Below, piece by piece: positions 47,456-58,577 of a stretch of 64,000 bases of DNA. Within the stretch, counting starts at the first letter, position 1. Each line of letters opens with the position of its first letter. The position numbers were made by a program, and so were the translations under genes. The notes beneath the pieces are model-generated. The model had not been told where the DNA came from. It saw only the letters and a program-made list of their open reading frames with translations, and made no database searches. Origin of the DNA: Entonaema liquescens (lineage: Eukaryota > Ascomycota > Sordariomycetes > Xylariales > Xylariaceae); the NCBI GenBank assembly GCA_902805475.1, contig CADCSX010000008.1:248001-312000 (forward strand). The letters run 5' to 3'.

Positions 47456-49819
47456 TTAGTCAAAATTTATCCTCCACAGCTCTCGTTCGCAACCTGCCGT
47501 GAAGTCGCTCCGCGTGTGCATTGTCAAGACATTATCGTTTACGAGTAGGTCGCCTTTATCCCACGCATGGTAATACGCCACACGACGATCGTGAAGCAAG
47601 CCAACGAGCGTATCGCTGACACTCGTGGCGTCTAAGCCGTAGACGGAGGCATTTTCAATCGTGATATGTGTCGCTTCGAATCGTGTCTTGGATTGGGGCC
47701 ACGGTTCGTGGTAACGGAGACAGGGGCGGTGAGTGACTGGGTGGTCTACTACCATAGGCAGGCCGTGGATAACGGTGGAGTTGAAAGAGGATGTCGACAC
47801 GGTCCAATTTAGGGGGCGAAGCGAGGAGAAGGGCAGATAGGTGGGGAGGTATTTGAACAGTAGCGTTGATGATGAAAAGAGCGTGAAGCCCGTATCCTTA
47901 GGCGATTCTGTCACGGCGGTGAAAAACTGAAATCTAATTGACCGGATTAGCACTAAGAAAAGATTCATAGGTAGATGGGAGGGAAAAGGGGTGCGATTTA
48001 CCCAGGTGGCGTAGATACCAACACCTCACTTCCGTCTTCTCCTACTCTTTTCTCTGTTTTAAATAGCCCATCATAATGGAAAGGCATCCATTCGGCCGAC
48101 AGGACGTTATTTAACCCGCGCGTATCCGCTCCGCGGTCCTTAACTTCCAGAACGAGACCAAACTTCCACCCCGTCGGCTCGCCAAGCTCTCCTGCTTTAT
48201 CCACGAAAAGATCCCGCTTTCTGGTTTGTGAAAAGCCGCGTAGTACGACAGGAGAGTTCCGCTGCGCTAAAGCACGTACCTTGGGACCATTCACATCTTT
48301 TATAGATAAGGCGCCCCGACCTGCGGTAGGTCGAATCAAGAATCCAGCAGGATATAGTGGTTCGCAGGTAATACCCCCCTTGTCGTTTGCCCAGGATAGC
48401 ATATCACTCCTCTCGCGAAAGTAGCTGGGCCGGTTGTCTTCGTAGACGAGCTCGAAGGAGTCGTCGGCATCAAATTCAGACCGGTGGCCTGTGATGGTAG
48501 TACCGTCGAGCCTGAAAGCTATGCTGCAATGCCACGGTGTTGTAAATGGCGTCTCTGTTGGCAGTAGGTTGATAGACAGTTTGCTTTCCCCTGTTGAGGC
48601 GTGTATCGAGAGCCTCAACCGATCAGGGAACCTCTCACGCACAGCTCGAGCAAAAGCCTACATGATGACCGTTAGTCGCTTTCGTCGTTTCGATCTTGAC
48701 ATAGCTAGTATTTAAGTACCTGCTGGAGCTAGGAATGAAAAAAATAGAAAGGCTTACATCTCCTCTTGTGAGCATTTGCTTGGCAATATACTCTACACCC
48801 CTTTTATATTTTGACTTGCTCCGACCCTCGCCAACTGGGTACACATTTTGAAGGTCGGTCTCTAGGAATTTGATATAACCCCTATACGTTAAGCATGTGT
48901 CTTCATCCTCTGATATCCTCAACGACACGTTATACCCAGGCTTGCTGAATTGCTGTAATAGGGCGTGTCGGAAGTTGGTGGCGTTGGCGACATCTAAGTA
49001 GGTATTTGGTGTCAGCATCTGTATATGTATAAAGGGGTAGTAGTGTGATATCGAGAATGGGCGAGGCTTTTGAGTTTGGAAGAAATCTGGACGGCTTTTG
49101 GACTTTTGCTTACATCTGATTTCGTCCAACTCATTAGGTACGTCAACATTTACGATGTCTTTAAGGCGGCAGAATTCGATATAACGAAATCCTTTTCTTG
49201 CCCTTAACGCTCGCAGGGTCTCGCCATATGCCCAGACGTCCTTGTCTGGCACTCCTAGAAGGTCTTCGTTTTGTTAATAGCAAAGAAACAGATGCAGGTT
49301 TGATGGGTTGGTACCATTATAAACTAGCCCATCTGAAACAATCATTAGCCTTGCACCAGGTGGGTAAATATCACCTATGGCAGCGCATAGGCCGTTAAGA
49401 TGTGCGAGCGCAAACTCTTCCGCCTTATCAGGAAGATGCCCGAGTACTTTGGTGCTTCTGTTTGGCGATTTGAAAGGGAAGGCAGGGAGGCACATGAGGA
49501 CGGCCTGACTAGCCACAACCTTGAGGTAGATTTGGACGAGAAAGTTGACGCCATCGTAACTCTGAGCTAAGAACTGGTCACCTGCGAGCTTATATCGCGA
49601 GATTATATTTAAGATACGCGAAGCAGTCTCAAGATGAGCAGGTTTCACATCTCCCAACTTATCTGCCAGAGCTGTTGGGAATGCCAAGTCATCGGCAGTA
49701 TCGAGCTTCAAAATAGACGGCATATTGTGAGTAGGATTCAACGACACTTTGATGGTTAGATATGGTCGACCTATGGACTTAAGTCTATCTCTCTGCAGGA
49801 GAATGCAGACCCTTTGCAT
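47456..49819 (-). CDS. Isocyanide synthase (Dit1/PvcA) fused to TauD-type dioxygenase
   Basis: Five exons: 49819-49315, 49263-49114, 48993-48758, 48657-48002 and 47933-47456. All phases agree, giving 674 residues; the Met at 49723 is an alternative start. The N-terminal half is a Dit1/PvcA isocyanide synthase: LPAFPFKSPNRSTKVLG, LPDKAEEFALAHLNGLC, YPPGARLMIVSDGLVYND, VWAYGETLRALRA, VANATNFRHALLQQF and CLTYRGYIKFLETDL. The C-terminal part (from about residue 380) is a TauD/TfdA-like Fe(II)/2-oxoglutarate dioxygenase with the H-x-D motif in WMPFHYDG, then GFQFFTAV and HEPWPQSKTRFEATH. Known relatives turn an amino-acid amine into an isocyanide using ribulose-5-phosphate, and the TauD partner oxidises the product. 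Fungal isocyanides often act in copper binding or defence. The substrate here cannot be predicted. An FAD hydroxylase gene diverges from the same promoter. Confidence 0.92.
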
Positions 49820-50631
49820 GATACATATGATAGATACATTGGGGTTCGTCCTCGGAGATGTCTACCGGTTCCGGTGGCGATACAGCGAGTTCCTCATTCC
49901 CCTGGTACGAACTATTAGAGAATGAGCCGACTTGGCGATGCCGCGACGTTGCAAATTAACGAACTGAGCTTTATAACGGGCCAATGGCTGATACTACTCC
50001 ATAGTATGTCTTTCCGGCAAGACGGCTAAAGCAGGTTAGTACTCAGGACATTCTGGTTCAATATAACGTTGGCCAGCACGGCGCTTTCGCATTCTTCACG
50101 GATTTCCACGCCATTATCTGTGCATGTGATATTCCACAGGCCTAGGCAATGCTTCGTGAAGCTCATTAAACAGCTGTGAAACTTTGCCCTCCTTCCTAAA
50201 GAGGACGTTGAATAAGTTAACCGAGCTGGAAGGTAGTTTTTCCTCGTAGCGTCTCCGCAACAATGCATAATATACCGTAAATGTAACCGGCATACCGAGT
50301 CCCGAGTCACGAGAGCGACTATATTAATCTTGGAGTCCGGGGTTTTCATGCGAACAGGCCCCTCGGCGAGATGTAGTTTTCCTTAACAAGTATGACGCTC
50401 GCTGTTTAAAGGCTGGCGTCATGAAAAGACCGTGGACTTGGCAGTGAAACGTCCCTCGTGTACGGATTCGAATATAATTCATATTTGGAGTTTTCCCCAT
50501 TTAGAAATTTATCAATGTGAATCCTACCAAATCCACATTATTCCCGGTAGCTGCCTCATCAATATTCAACATATCTTCGCAGGACCGAAACTATCCTTCA
50601 AGCTATTAGACGCCGTTCAGATATTTAGATC
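49820..50631. promoter_or_regulatory. Shared divergent promoter, isocyanide synthase / FAD hydroxylase
   Basis: 812 bp between two divergently transcribed enzyme genes, as expected for co-regulated cluster partners. I saw no gene in it and could not identify specific operator sites by eye. Confidence 0.5.
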
Positions 50632-52500
50632 ATGGCAAAGGATGAGCCTAACTCAGAGCCTGAGGAGGGGGTTGACTTGACAATTATCGGAGGTTTGCTA
50701 TCGACTTCGACTTTCGCACTGAGTAAAGATCTAATGTTAGAGTAAGGTGGTCCTACCGGACTCCTCTCGGCACTCCTCACATCCCGTCTAGGCTTGTCCG
50801 TAAGGGTCATAGGTGCGTTGTGATTCTTGTAATCAGTCTCTCGTTTCCTGACAATATTTCAGACGCCAAATCCGGACCGTTAGAAGTAGGCCGAGCAGAC
50901 GCTCTGAATGCACGCACGCAACAATATTTCGAAGTGGTAGGAATCTTAAATAAACTGCTCTCACTCGGAATCAAATGCAACAGTATGTTACGTCGATCCC
51001 CAGCACGACTTGATAGCTAATGGTTTGTAGCTAGTTCGACGTTCTCAGAGGGTGACTTTAAATCTCGCCAGAGTCATTGGTGGACGTCGCTTGAATACTG
51101 TGCTCACCCTAACTTCTTAATGATCGGCCAGTCCGTCGTAGAGCAAGTACTAAAGAATGACCTAGAATTACCCGTGTACTATCAAGAAAAAGTCGTCTCT
51201 ATATCTGAGACTAAAGATGGTGTCACACTGAATACGGACCGTGGGCGGAGAGTCCGTAGTAAGTATGCAATCGCTGCCGATGGTGCGCGCTCAACTATTC
51301 GTCGGGCGTTGGATATCAGCTTCACCGGGACAAAGCCTGAGATGGTATGGGCGGTACTAGACACGTTTATTGATACCGACTTCCCCGTGTGCTCGGAAAT
51401 CATTACTTTCCAACTCAGGGGTCAGTCTCGGGTGTCGTGGATTCCTCGAGAGCGAGGCATGGCAAGGTTCTACGTTCTTCTCGACGGAGAAATCACGCAG
51501 ACCAGAGCGGAAGACTCGATCAAGGAACATATGGCTCCGTATAGGATTGACTTCGTGAAGACAGAATGGTTTTCAACTTTCGATGGTAGGCGGATTCATC
51601 ATATGTGATCTTGTCTCCCCTCGTAGTCTTAGGGATAAGCGAGAACAACGTACTAATCCCCCATTTCTGGTATTTAGTAAAGGAGCGCATCGCTTCCACG
51701 TTCGTCTCAAACCAAGGAACTGGTCGTATCATCTTGGCAGGGGATGCAGCCCATGTTCACTCGGTAAACGGTGGCCAAGGTCTAAATACCGGTATTGCGG
51801 ATGCATTTAGTCTCAGCTGGCGACTCGCAGCCGCAATTAAGAACACACGCTTGGTCCCAGATGCAGCGGTAAAATTGATACGCAGCTATGATACTGAGCG
51901 CCGTACAGTAGCACAGGAAGTTATCGACGTCGCAGCGACTTTAGTCCGAGATACAGCTCATACTGCAAAGCAGTACGTCTCTACGATTGAGAAGAATGCG
52001 GGATATATCACCGGTAAGCATGAATATCGCAGGGCACTTCTTAATGATTGGAATGTACTAAGGTTTGAGTAGGAATGGGGGTCTCGTATGATGGGATTGG
52101 ATCCGAACTAATTGAAGACTCCGAATACAGTATATGGAAGGCCGGTAAGAGGTGTCCAGATATTCAACTTGCCCGTGCTGGAACCGACGAGGTGATACGT
52201 CTGTATTCGATTGCCTCGTACGGAAAGTATCTGGTTCTTTTCGTAGGAGGATCAGGATCTGGGGATATTCAAACGTTCAGGGGTATCTGCACATATCTCA
52301 TCTTGCGCACTGGTAATTCAGCACAGACACCAGTAAATGGTCATAATAATAGATCCCAAGATGAAGTGCGTAGCTTCTCTTCGGATGCTATTACTACCAA
52401 TGACGAGTTCGCTGTGGTAGTAAGGCCGGATATGTATATTGGTTATGTCGGAAAGGGAGAGGGATGGAAACAATACGTAGGCCAGTTATATATCACATAA
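50632..52500 (+). CDS. FAD-dependent aromatic hydroxylase (phenol monooxygenase type)
   Basis: Six exons, 50632-50692, 50747-50812, 50863-50982, 51031-51585, 51678-52013 and 52073-52500, with every phase consistent, giving 521 residues. The N-terminal Rossmann motif GGGPTGLLSALLTSRLG is rebuilt across the first intron. Further class A flavin monooxygenase motifs are the DG motif AADGARSTIRRAL and the second FAD motif RIILAGDAAHVHSVNGGQG. The C-terminal 140 residues form the thioredoxin-like domain typical of phenol hydroxylases (GKRCPDIQLAR, YGKYLVLFVGG, VVVRPDMYIGYVG). Such enzymes hydroxylate phenolic rings with NAD(P)H and O2. Its divergent pairing with the isocyanide synthase suggests that it acts on a tyrosine-like intermediate; this is inference. 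The first intron uses a weak donor (GTTTGC). Confidence 0.88.
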
Positions 52501-53201
52501 CTAACTCATAAATGGAGCATAGAACGCAGGCTTAGACCTGTGAGGAGCAGACCAGTCTCACCTTTTTCCTTTGGTGAAGGCTAGGTACCTAGTTAGGGCC
52601 GCTTATATGTGATATTATGCTTTTCAAGGTTGTTATTGTTAACTATTGTTAACTATTGTAAATGTTGTAAGATGTCAGCTTCGGGCGCTGTGCCGCAGCA
52701 GTACATTTTCTACTAAGATTGCGGGTGCCCGTTAGGTAATCACTGGAGGAGACGGGGACCAAGATAACGATAAAATCGGCTGGGGAAGTGGCCTAAGCGC
52801 ATTACCCCCAGCTTAAATTCAGAAGCTGGGCCGAGGCAACTTGCACGGCGGAGAGAGAGGTAATGACAGAAGCGTGGGAAGTAGCGACGCGATGGAGCCT
52901 AACAATCAAATGTGACCGAACAGCTCATAGTTACCTCTATGTACTTTCGCCTTTCCCACAATTATTACCACCTAGTATTTACCATTACAACTACCATTAC
53001 AACTACAACTACAATTACAACTACAATTACGACATTTCAATCTTGCTTTTAATCCAATCAATTCTACAGCTGCGAATTACACATTTGTTCATTCGTCCTT
53101 TTCTTCCTTCTTTTAACCTTCTATTATTCTTCTTTTCCCATGCCTTGATTCCAATCCAATCTTACTTTTACCTATACAAGTATAATAATATAACCCCCAT
53201 C
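52501..53201. other. Intergenic and PEX16 leader, ACTACA-type repeat
   Basis: Upstream region of PEX16. Contains a degenerate (ACTACAATT)n-like repeat near 52982-53030 in the presumed 5' leader. An upstream in-frame ATG at 52863 would translate this repeat as a Tyr/Asn run, which I reject as coding. Confidence 0.55.
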
Positions 53202-54355
53202 ATGTCGCGATCAATCGATCATTTCAGACGTGGCGCATCACGACCGCCCGGTAAACCCCAGAATCCGAGCCAAAACAAATCTTCGACGCCTCCGCAATGG
53301 CTCAATATGTATGGCGACTTCATCACGAAAAATGCCCATCAAGTTTCACAGATCGAGAGTGCGCTACGATCCCTGACGTATATCATACCTGGTCGATTTC
53401 GCGACGCTGAGATCGCCTCGGAGACCCTGCACTCGGGTATCCAACTCCTATCCCTCTATCACGATGCTGTCCTCCGAGGCGCTGTCGCGAAAATCCCCGC
53501 ACTGGCTTCCAAGATACCAAACCCACATACCCGCTATACTAGATTCTGGACAGGGAAGAGCAAGTTATACCGGAGAATAGCTCTGTTGCTGCAGATTGTT
53601 CAGTATACCGAGCTATTATGGGAGATGGCTGCAAAACGTAGAGGCGAGAAGGTTCGCTGGCGTGTCATCATTCTTCTAGAGATTATAAAAGCCGTTTGTC
53701 GCTTACTATTAATGCGAGTCACCAATTCAAGGCCGCTCGTTACGCCAGCACTACCCGAACGAGACCCGATTCCACAGGAAGTAAACGAAGACGACGAGGC
53801 CACGCTCAAGGAGCTGATGGGCGAGGACACATCGTCGGAAGGGTCGACTAAGGGAGCTCAAGAAAAGAATGGACAATGCCACGAACCGGTACTAGTCTTC
53901 CAAGCTTACCAAATCCCGGAGATATCAGCTCTTATTTAATGAGCCGTGTCTTAACGGCAGATGACATCAAGCCCGCTGCAAAGCTTCTAAACACGCTGTC
54001 TCGCTCGGGGCAAACCGCCGAGATATTGCACATTCTGGCCCCCTTGGTATACGCTATTACATTATCAAGGTGCAAAGATAAGAAGTCTTGGACACCTTGG
54101 ATACTCGGGTTAAGTCTGGAATACGCGGCGCGGCAGTTACGCGACCGGGGTCTACGCAGCACTGCTCTAGAGAACGAAGAATGGGGTAAGAGATACTGGG
54201 CAGCCGGTTGGTGGACTATGAGGGGTGCTTTCTACGAGCATTTTACAAAGGGACTTATAGGTGGAGTACGCCGTCGTATGCCCAGTCTCGTCGCTGGTAT
54301 ACTGGAAGATTATGAGTACCTGTGGGATAATTATTATTTCAGCACCAGCGCTTGA
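53202..54355 (+). CDS. PEX16: Peroxisomal membrane protein PEX16 (apparent single-base frameshift)
   Basis: About 384 residues in two frames. The first part (MSRSIDHFRRG, WLNMYGDFITKNAHQVSQIE, LRSLTYIIPGRFRDAEIASE, FWTGKSKLYRRIALLLQIVQ) and the second (MPRTGTSLPSLP, SSYLMSRVLTADDIKPAAK, KKSWTPWILGLSLEYAARQ) are consecutive parts of PEX16, which helps to insert peroxisomal membrane proteins. The frames switch at an A run, 53863-53866: one added A gives AQEKEWTMPRTG, family-like and uninterrupted. I found no in-phase splice pair. This is more likely a sequence error than a pseudogene, because the rest is well conserved. The start is placed at 53202 because the upstream in-frame sequence is repeat-like. 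Confidence 0.88.
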
Positions 54356-55343
54356 CGGATTTAATCAAGACCTATTGGCACGACCTGAGATTTCTCAACT
54401 ATGCGGTGTGTGGTATTCTCTGGAGTCCCCTACACGTAGCAAGGCTACACTTGACCCTTCTCCCTTCAAGAGTCATGTATCATGGTGGCTTAATTTTCGA
54501 TTTTACGAGACGAGATTTCCCAAACCTACCGGTCATATCTATACTCTAGGTCGGACTGCAAAAATGAAATTCTCCATCTTGGATTTTGTGGATAGGTGGC
54601 AAAGACCTCGATTTCAACTCTCATTTAGAAACCCAGCCCCCGGCCACAGTCGCATTAATACGAAGTTTCGATGGTATTATTACACTTTGTACTCTCTTCA
54701 TCAACGACACACCAAGAGTCAAGGATTACATACCGACCTATATCCGGCGATGGGGCATTACACCGACCCCCGTCTGGTTAACATGCTGGAAGCGTTTAAA
54801 TGAACCCTTTAAGCATGCCCGCTGTCCGAGATTCTCTGGCGTGCCAACTACGACGCTTACGAGAAAAGAATATAAACTAAGAATACAGGAATAGATGCCT
54901 AAAGTACGGCCGTCAAGTTTGGCCCTTGAGCAATCCCAATGTAGGAATATTATGGTATATACACCTAGGAGGTAGTTGTAGTGGTCACTTCGGACATGGG
55001 GAGTTGTAAGATTAGTAGTAGGGGATATATAGATACCCTAGATCATTTTAAAACGCAATATAATTGTTGATGCGTCCTTGCTACCTCCGCATTAAGAAGC
55101 CAGGAGAGTTGAAAGTAAATACTTCACAGTATCTTCGGGGCGCCTTAGGTACTAAAACATGGATGAGCATAAGTATAGAAGCGTCGTGAGACTATTAAAC
55201 CACCTCAAGCATGAAAATACAATGACAAATTCAGACAAATAGGGACGGATATCTAGCTATCACCGCGTATCTGGCGTGACGCACCTTATGACCTTACTGC
55301 TAGTCAGGGTCAGAGGACTGGGAGTCAAGATGGAAGTAGCCCT
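54356..55343. other. Convergent intergenic region
   Basis: Lies between the 3' ends of PEX16 and the GNAT gene. A plus-strand frame overlapping the end of PEX16 (54261-54803) has no domain or conserved look and I do not accept it. Confidence 0.5.
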
Positions 55344-56224
55344 TTACGACCTGGGCTCTCTCGTCATGAATATAAGCTGTGGCTTCCTTCTTCCGGCGAA
55401 TTCTTCTCCGGCACCGAAGTACATCTCTTCGATTTCTGCGCGAAGGCCGCATTTCTCATAAAGTCGCCGCGCTACCGGAGTACCCTCAACAACAGCCTAC
55501 AAGCTTGAGTTAATAACCGCCTACTCAGGACGAGAATTTAACATGTTCAGTAACTTCGAGTCCCTGCTATCAAAGCTCTATTCTCGTAGATAATGATAAA
55601 AGAAAGGGAAGGGGTGATGTGTGTTACCTGAACGCTTTGCTCATCAGCAGCTCTAGTCCCCCACTCGACAAGGGCAGTGCCCGCGCCTAAACGCTGGTAA
55701 TCCGGATGAACTGCTAGTAGTTCAAGGACTATGTCAAATGTTCTATTAGAAACGCAAGTAGGCCCGTCTAAATGCCTTAGGTACAATTCCTACTTACCAT
55801 AGACTCCTTTTCCGCCGGACTTCTCGATGGCCTTGGATCGTGGGACGACGTAATCGCTCCACAGGCGTGTCATGAATTTGCGATCGGCTTCATCTGGCCA
55901 GAACTCCTCGACATTCTCTGCCTTGGCGAGTTCGGCCGGCGGTGCCTCCTTCATAAGCGTCCAGACTGCGAGACCAACGATAACTTCCTGGCCTTCCTGG
56001 TTATCCCGGGTAGTTGCTTTAAGGAAGGTAGAAGCATCAGAGGACTGCTTCCACGCCGTTAGACGCCTAGACCCTTGCACTTGACCACCGGGTGTGTCGT
56101 GGTTTGGGAAATATATGTCTACGAACGGCGCGTCGTGGCCGAAAGACTTTGACAGAACTTCGAAGGATGTGGGGATTTCCTCATCAGAGAGTGGAGAGAC
56201 TTTTACTTTGTTGGTGGATGACAT
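55344..56224 (-). CDS. GNAT-family N-acetyltransferase
   Basis: Three exons, 56224-55798, 55728-55628 and 55496-55344, introns of 69 and 131 bp, giving 226 residues. The acetyl-CoA binding motif spans exons 2-3: VLELLAVHPDYQRLGAGTAL (Q-x-x-G-x-G), then EWGTRAADEQSVQAVVEGTP and RRLYEKCGLR, the usual GNAT beta4-alpha3-beta5 series. The N-terminal strand-helix (VSPLSDEEIPTSFEVLSKSF) and VGLAVWTLMK also fit. Substrate unknown; small cytosolic enzyme with no signal sequence. The upstream leader has an ATA microsatellite (about 56295-56327). The stop is TAA at 55344-55346. Confidence 0.9.
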
Positions 56225-56293
56225 CGTGAAATTGAAATTACCTGCGTGGTGTGAGGAAAGAAGCTACGAAACGAGGGAGAAGTATAGATTATG

Positions 56294-56328
<35 letters not shown>

Positions 56329-56783
56329 CTTCTTGTTACACGAAGGCGGAGGCGGGGGAAGACAGAAGTAAACGGCCTATGTAAATCCTTTCTTAGTAAT
56401 ACAAATCTGAGAATGCACCAACATTGAAATAACAGATGAATGCTCGAAAACTTCACAAATCATTATTTATGTGGTTAAATTATCTCCTGTAAAGTTTTGA
56501 CTTCGAACAACGTAGTCAAATAGGCAAAACTTCCCATTGGTAACATAAAAAAAAGGGGCAATACACCGAAATCTTGGCGGGCATCTAGAACCAAACACAT
56601 AGAAGGAAAGCTAACCAATATAACGTAATTTCGATATATTCGACAGTGTTCAGGTGCAAGTCACTATAAAACTGAATTCTGTATATATGCTTGATCACCA
56701 AAAGTACATCCGAAGCAATAATAGTTTCTTTCCTTTCCATAATCCCCTAAGAAGTTGGATACCATACATAGTGTGCGGTGTTC
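56225..56783. other. Intergenic, GNAT promoter
   Basis: Lies between the 3' end of the HET gene and the GNAT start. Apart from the microsatellite nothing is seen. Confidence 0.5.
56295..56328. repeat. ATA trinucleotide microsatellite
   Basis: About eleven uninterrupted AAT/ATA units, located about 70 bp upstream of the GNAT start codon. Confidence 0.9.
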
Positions 56784-58211
56784 TCATTGGTGTCTTGAAA
56801 AGAGCTGAGTCTTATTGCCTATGTGGCATATTCGCTTTAAGGCGAGCCATTTCTGCGAAGCCACGTTCTTGTAGTCAAGTGTAGCCAAACTTTGGAACCC
56901 CTTTTCGCTGTCGAAGAATAGTTCAAACATTTCCTCCTGGTCCGGTAATAGATGATTTACACCAAATCCATTCGTAAGATCCATGAAGGAAGCTTTTACG
57001 CGAAGCCTGGAAACCGCATCCTTCAAGATTGATAGCAAACGCATCACGTACGTCGCAGTAGTATGTGAGACACATGTCGTGCACTTCCTTGGACCCCCTC
57101 CAATGCGCTCCAGTCAAGTACTCACCACTTATTTCCTCTAGACCGATCTTCAACGCCTGGGTATATGCGTGGCTGACATTCTTCGTATAGTCTATGTCCA
57201 CTTTGGCTCGACTGGACTGTTTCAAAATTCCCAAAAACCCATAGAGTTTGTCCCTCGGATCTGAACACTCGAGCCTGCCGAATTTACGCACAACCTCTTG
57301 AATCAGGTCAGGGACGTATGATTGATACGTCTCTATAGCCATGTATGGGTGGGTAAGCGCTGTCGTGGTCTCGCCTATGGTGCCCACCACTGTTCCTTGA
57401 GCCAAGGGGTCACGTATCGGCCGGAACACTTGCCGTGTTCTATGACTTATAATCCTTTGCGCTGGGCTGCATGACTGACTAACAAGGTCGGGAACCGCGT
57501 GTGGCCTTCCATGCTCGGAAAATCTCACTTTCGATGATGAAAACACAGCAGTTGAAATGCCTGTGAACAATGAAAGCGGAAAGGTGCAATTCGAACACCA
57601 AATCTCTACTTTCTTCGCCAATATTATCTCCTGTACAATCCATACACGACTCCAATAAGAATGGTAACTCAGTTGCCTAAAACCATCCCATTGTCGTGCC
57701 GTCCAGTCAGTGTAGTCGACACAGTTCTTCGTCTGGACTAGGGATTGCACGTTATCCAGCTCCCATGCTGTCTTGGAGCTCCAAGCCATGCCACAACTTG
57801 TGTCGCATTCTGGTAAATCCGTGCCATTTCCCGGACCTGAGACAGCCGTTCTATGATATCGAGCTGATTGATACATACTGCGTCCACGAAGAATAGACCA
57901 TTCTGCCCCTTCTCTGCCGCGGTATCAAAAAACTTGAAGAGATTCTGGCGTACGAAAAAGGGTTGGCCATCTATTGAGACCTCGTGGACGTTTTCAAAGC
58001 TAGTTGCGTGGCCCCAGGTGTACGATAGCGCCGTATATTGTATGGATGGAAGGTTAGATAATAGTTCGAAGATCTCCAATTCGTATTGCATTTGCCAAAT
58101 TCCTGTGAGGTGAGGAGACAACCGCAACAGACGGACTTGGGTTTGTGCATTAATTATCTTGTACTTGAACCCATACTTACGATTTAAAAACTTGTCAATG
58201 TCTTCATTCAT
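56784..58211 (-). pseudogene. HET-domain protein gene, reading frame broken
   Basis: Heterokaryon-incompatibility (HET) domain gene. From the ATG at 58211 it reads YTALSYTWGHATSFENV, LFFVDAVCINQLDIIERL, QVREMARIYQNATQVVAWLG, the standard HET signature. At about 57781 the frame ends; one more G in the GG run there would give WLGSSKTAWELDNVQ and continue for more than 280 codons (SRVWIVQEIILAKKVEIWC, DPRDKLYGFLGILKQ). Near 57050 coding character moves to another frame (MRLLSILKDAVSRLRVKASF) and ends at 56784; this shift is one extra or two missing bases, and no clean intron explains it. HET proteins trigger cell death on non-self fusion. Either a true pseudogene, or an intact gene with sequence errors and an unrecognised intron. 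Confidence 0.7.
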
Positions 58212-58577
58212 TGCAGTCTAGTCCCGAGTTGTACGAACTTCGTATTATTCACGAGAAATTCAAGTGAGGAACTTCGTTCATCGCATTAAATCGCTTCCAA
58301 CTTTAAGAGGCTCGCCATGACGCATGTGAAAGCTATGCTGGGGCTTTGGTACAGTCAGACTTGCGTATGCTCGGGTCTAACAAATCCTACCTACCTGCTA
58401 GCTCAGGCAGCCAAATGCCCAATAGTGTAATGTATCAGTCCTCCCGAAATGCGTCCTTGTTAATAAATTGCTTCTATAGATACGTTATATTTAGTAGCAT
58501 GTTGATGGGAATGACGAAGTCTCTTTAGTCTAGGCTACCTTAACTAGCAATATTGGGATCGAAGTTATTAGTACTTA
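58212..58577. other. Intergenic
   Basis: Promoter side of the HET gene and 3' side of the membrane-protein gene. No feature seen. Confidence 0.45.

Noticed and set aside
48994..49113. Reading straight through between ELDEIR and VANATNF in the isocyanide synthase
   Set aside because: The frame is open, but removing the 120-bp GTAAGC...CTTAG segment gives DEIRYVANATNF, matching the family; the retained segment would insert unrelated residues.
52863..53201. N-terminal extension of PEX16 from an upstream in-frame ATG
   Set aside because: It would translate a microsatellite-like ACTACA tract into a Tyr/Asn run and hydrophobic filler; PEX16 homologues, as I recall them, begin near the MYGDFI region.
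54261..54803. 180-codon plus-strand open frame overlapping the 3' end of PEX16
   Set aside because: It overlaps real coding sequence in another frame, has no domain, signal or splice logic, and its composition looks random.
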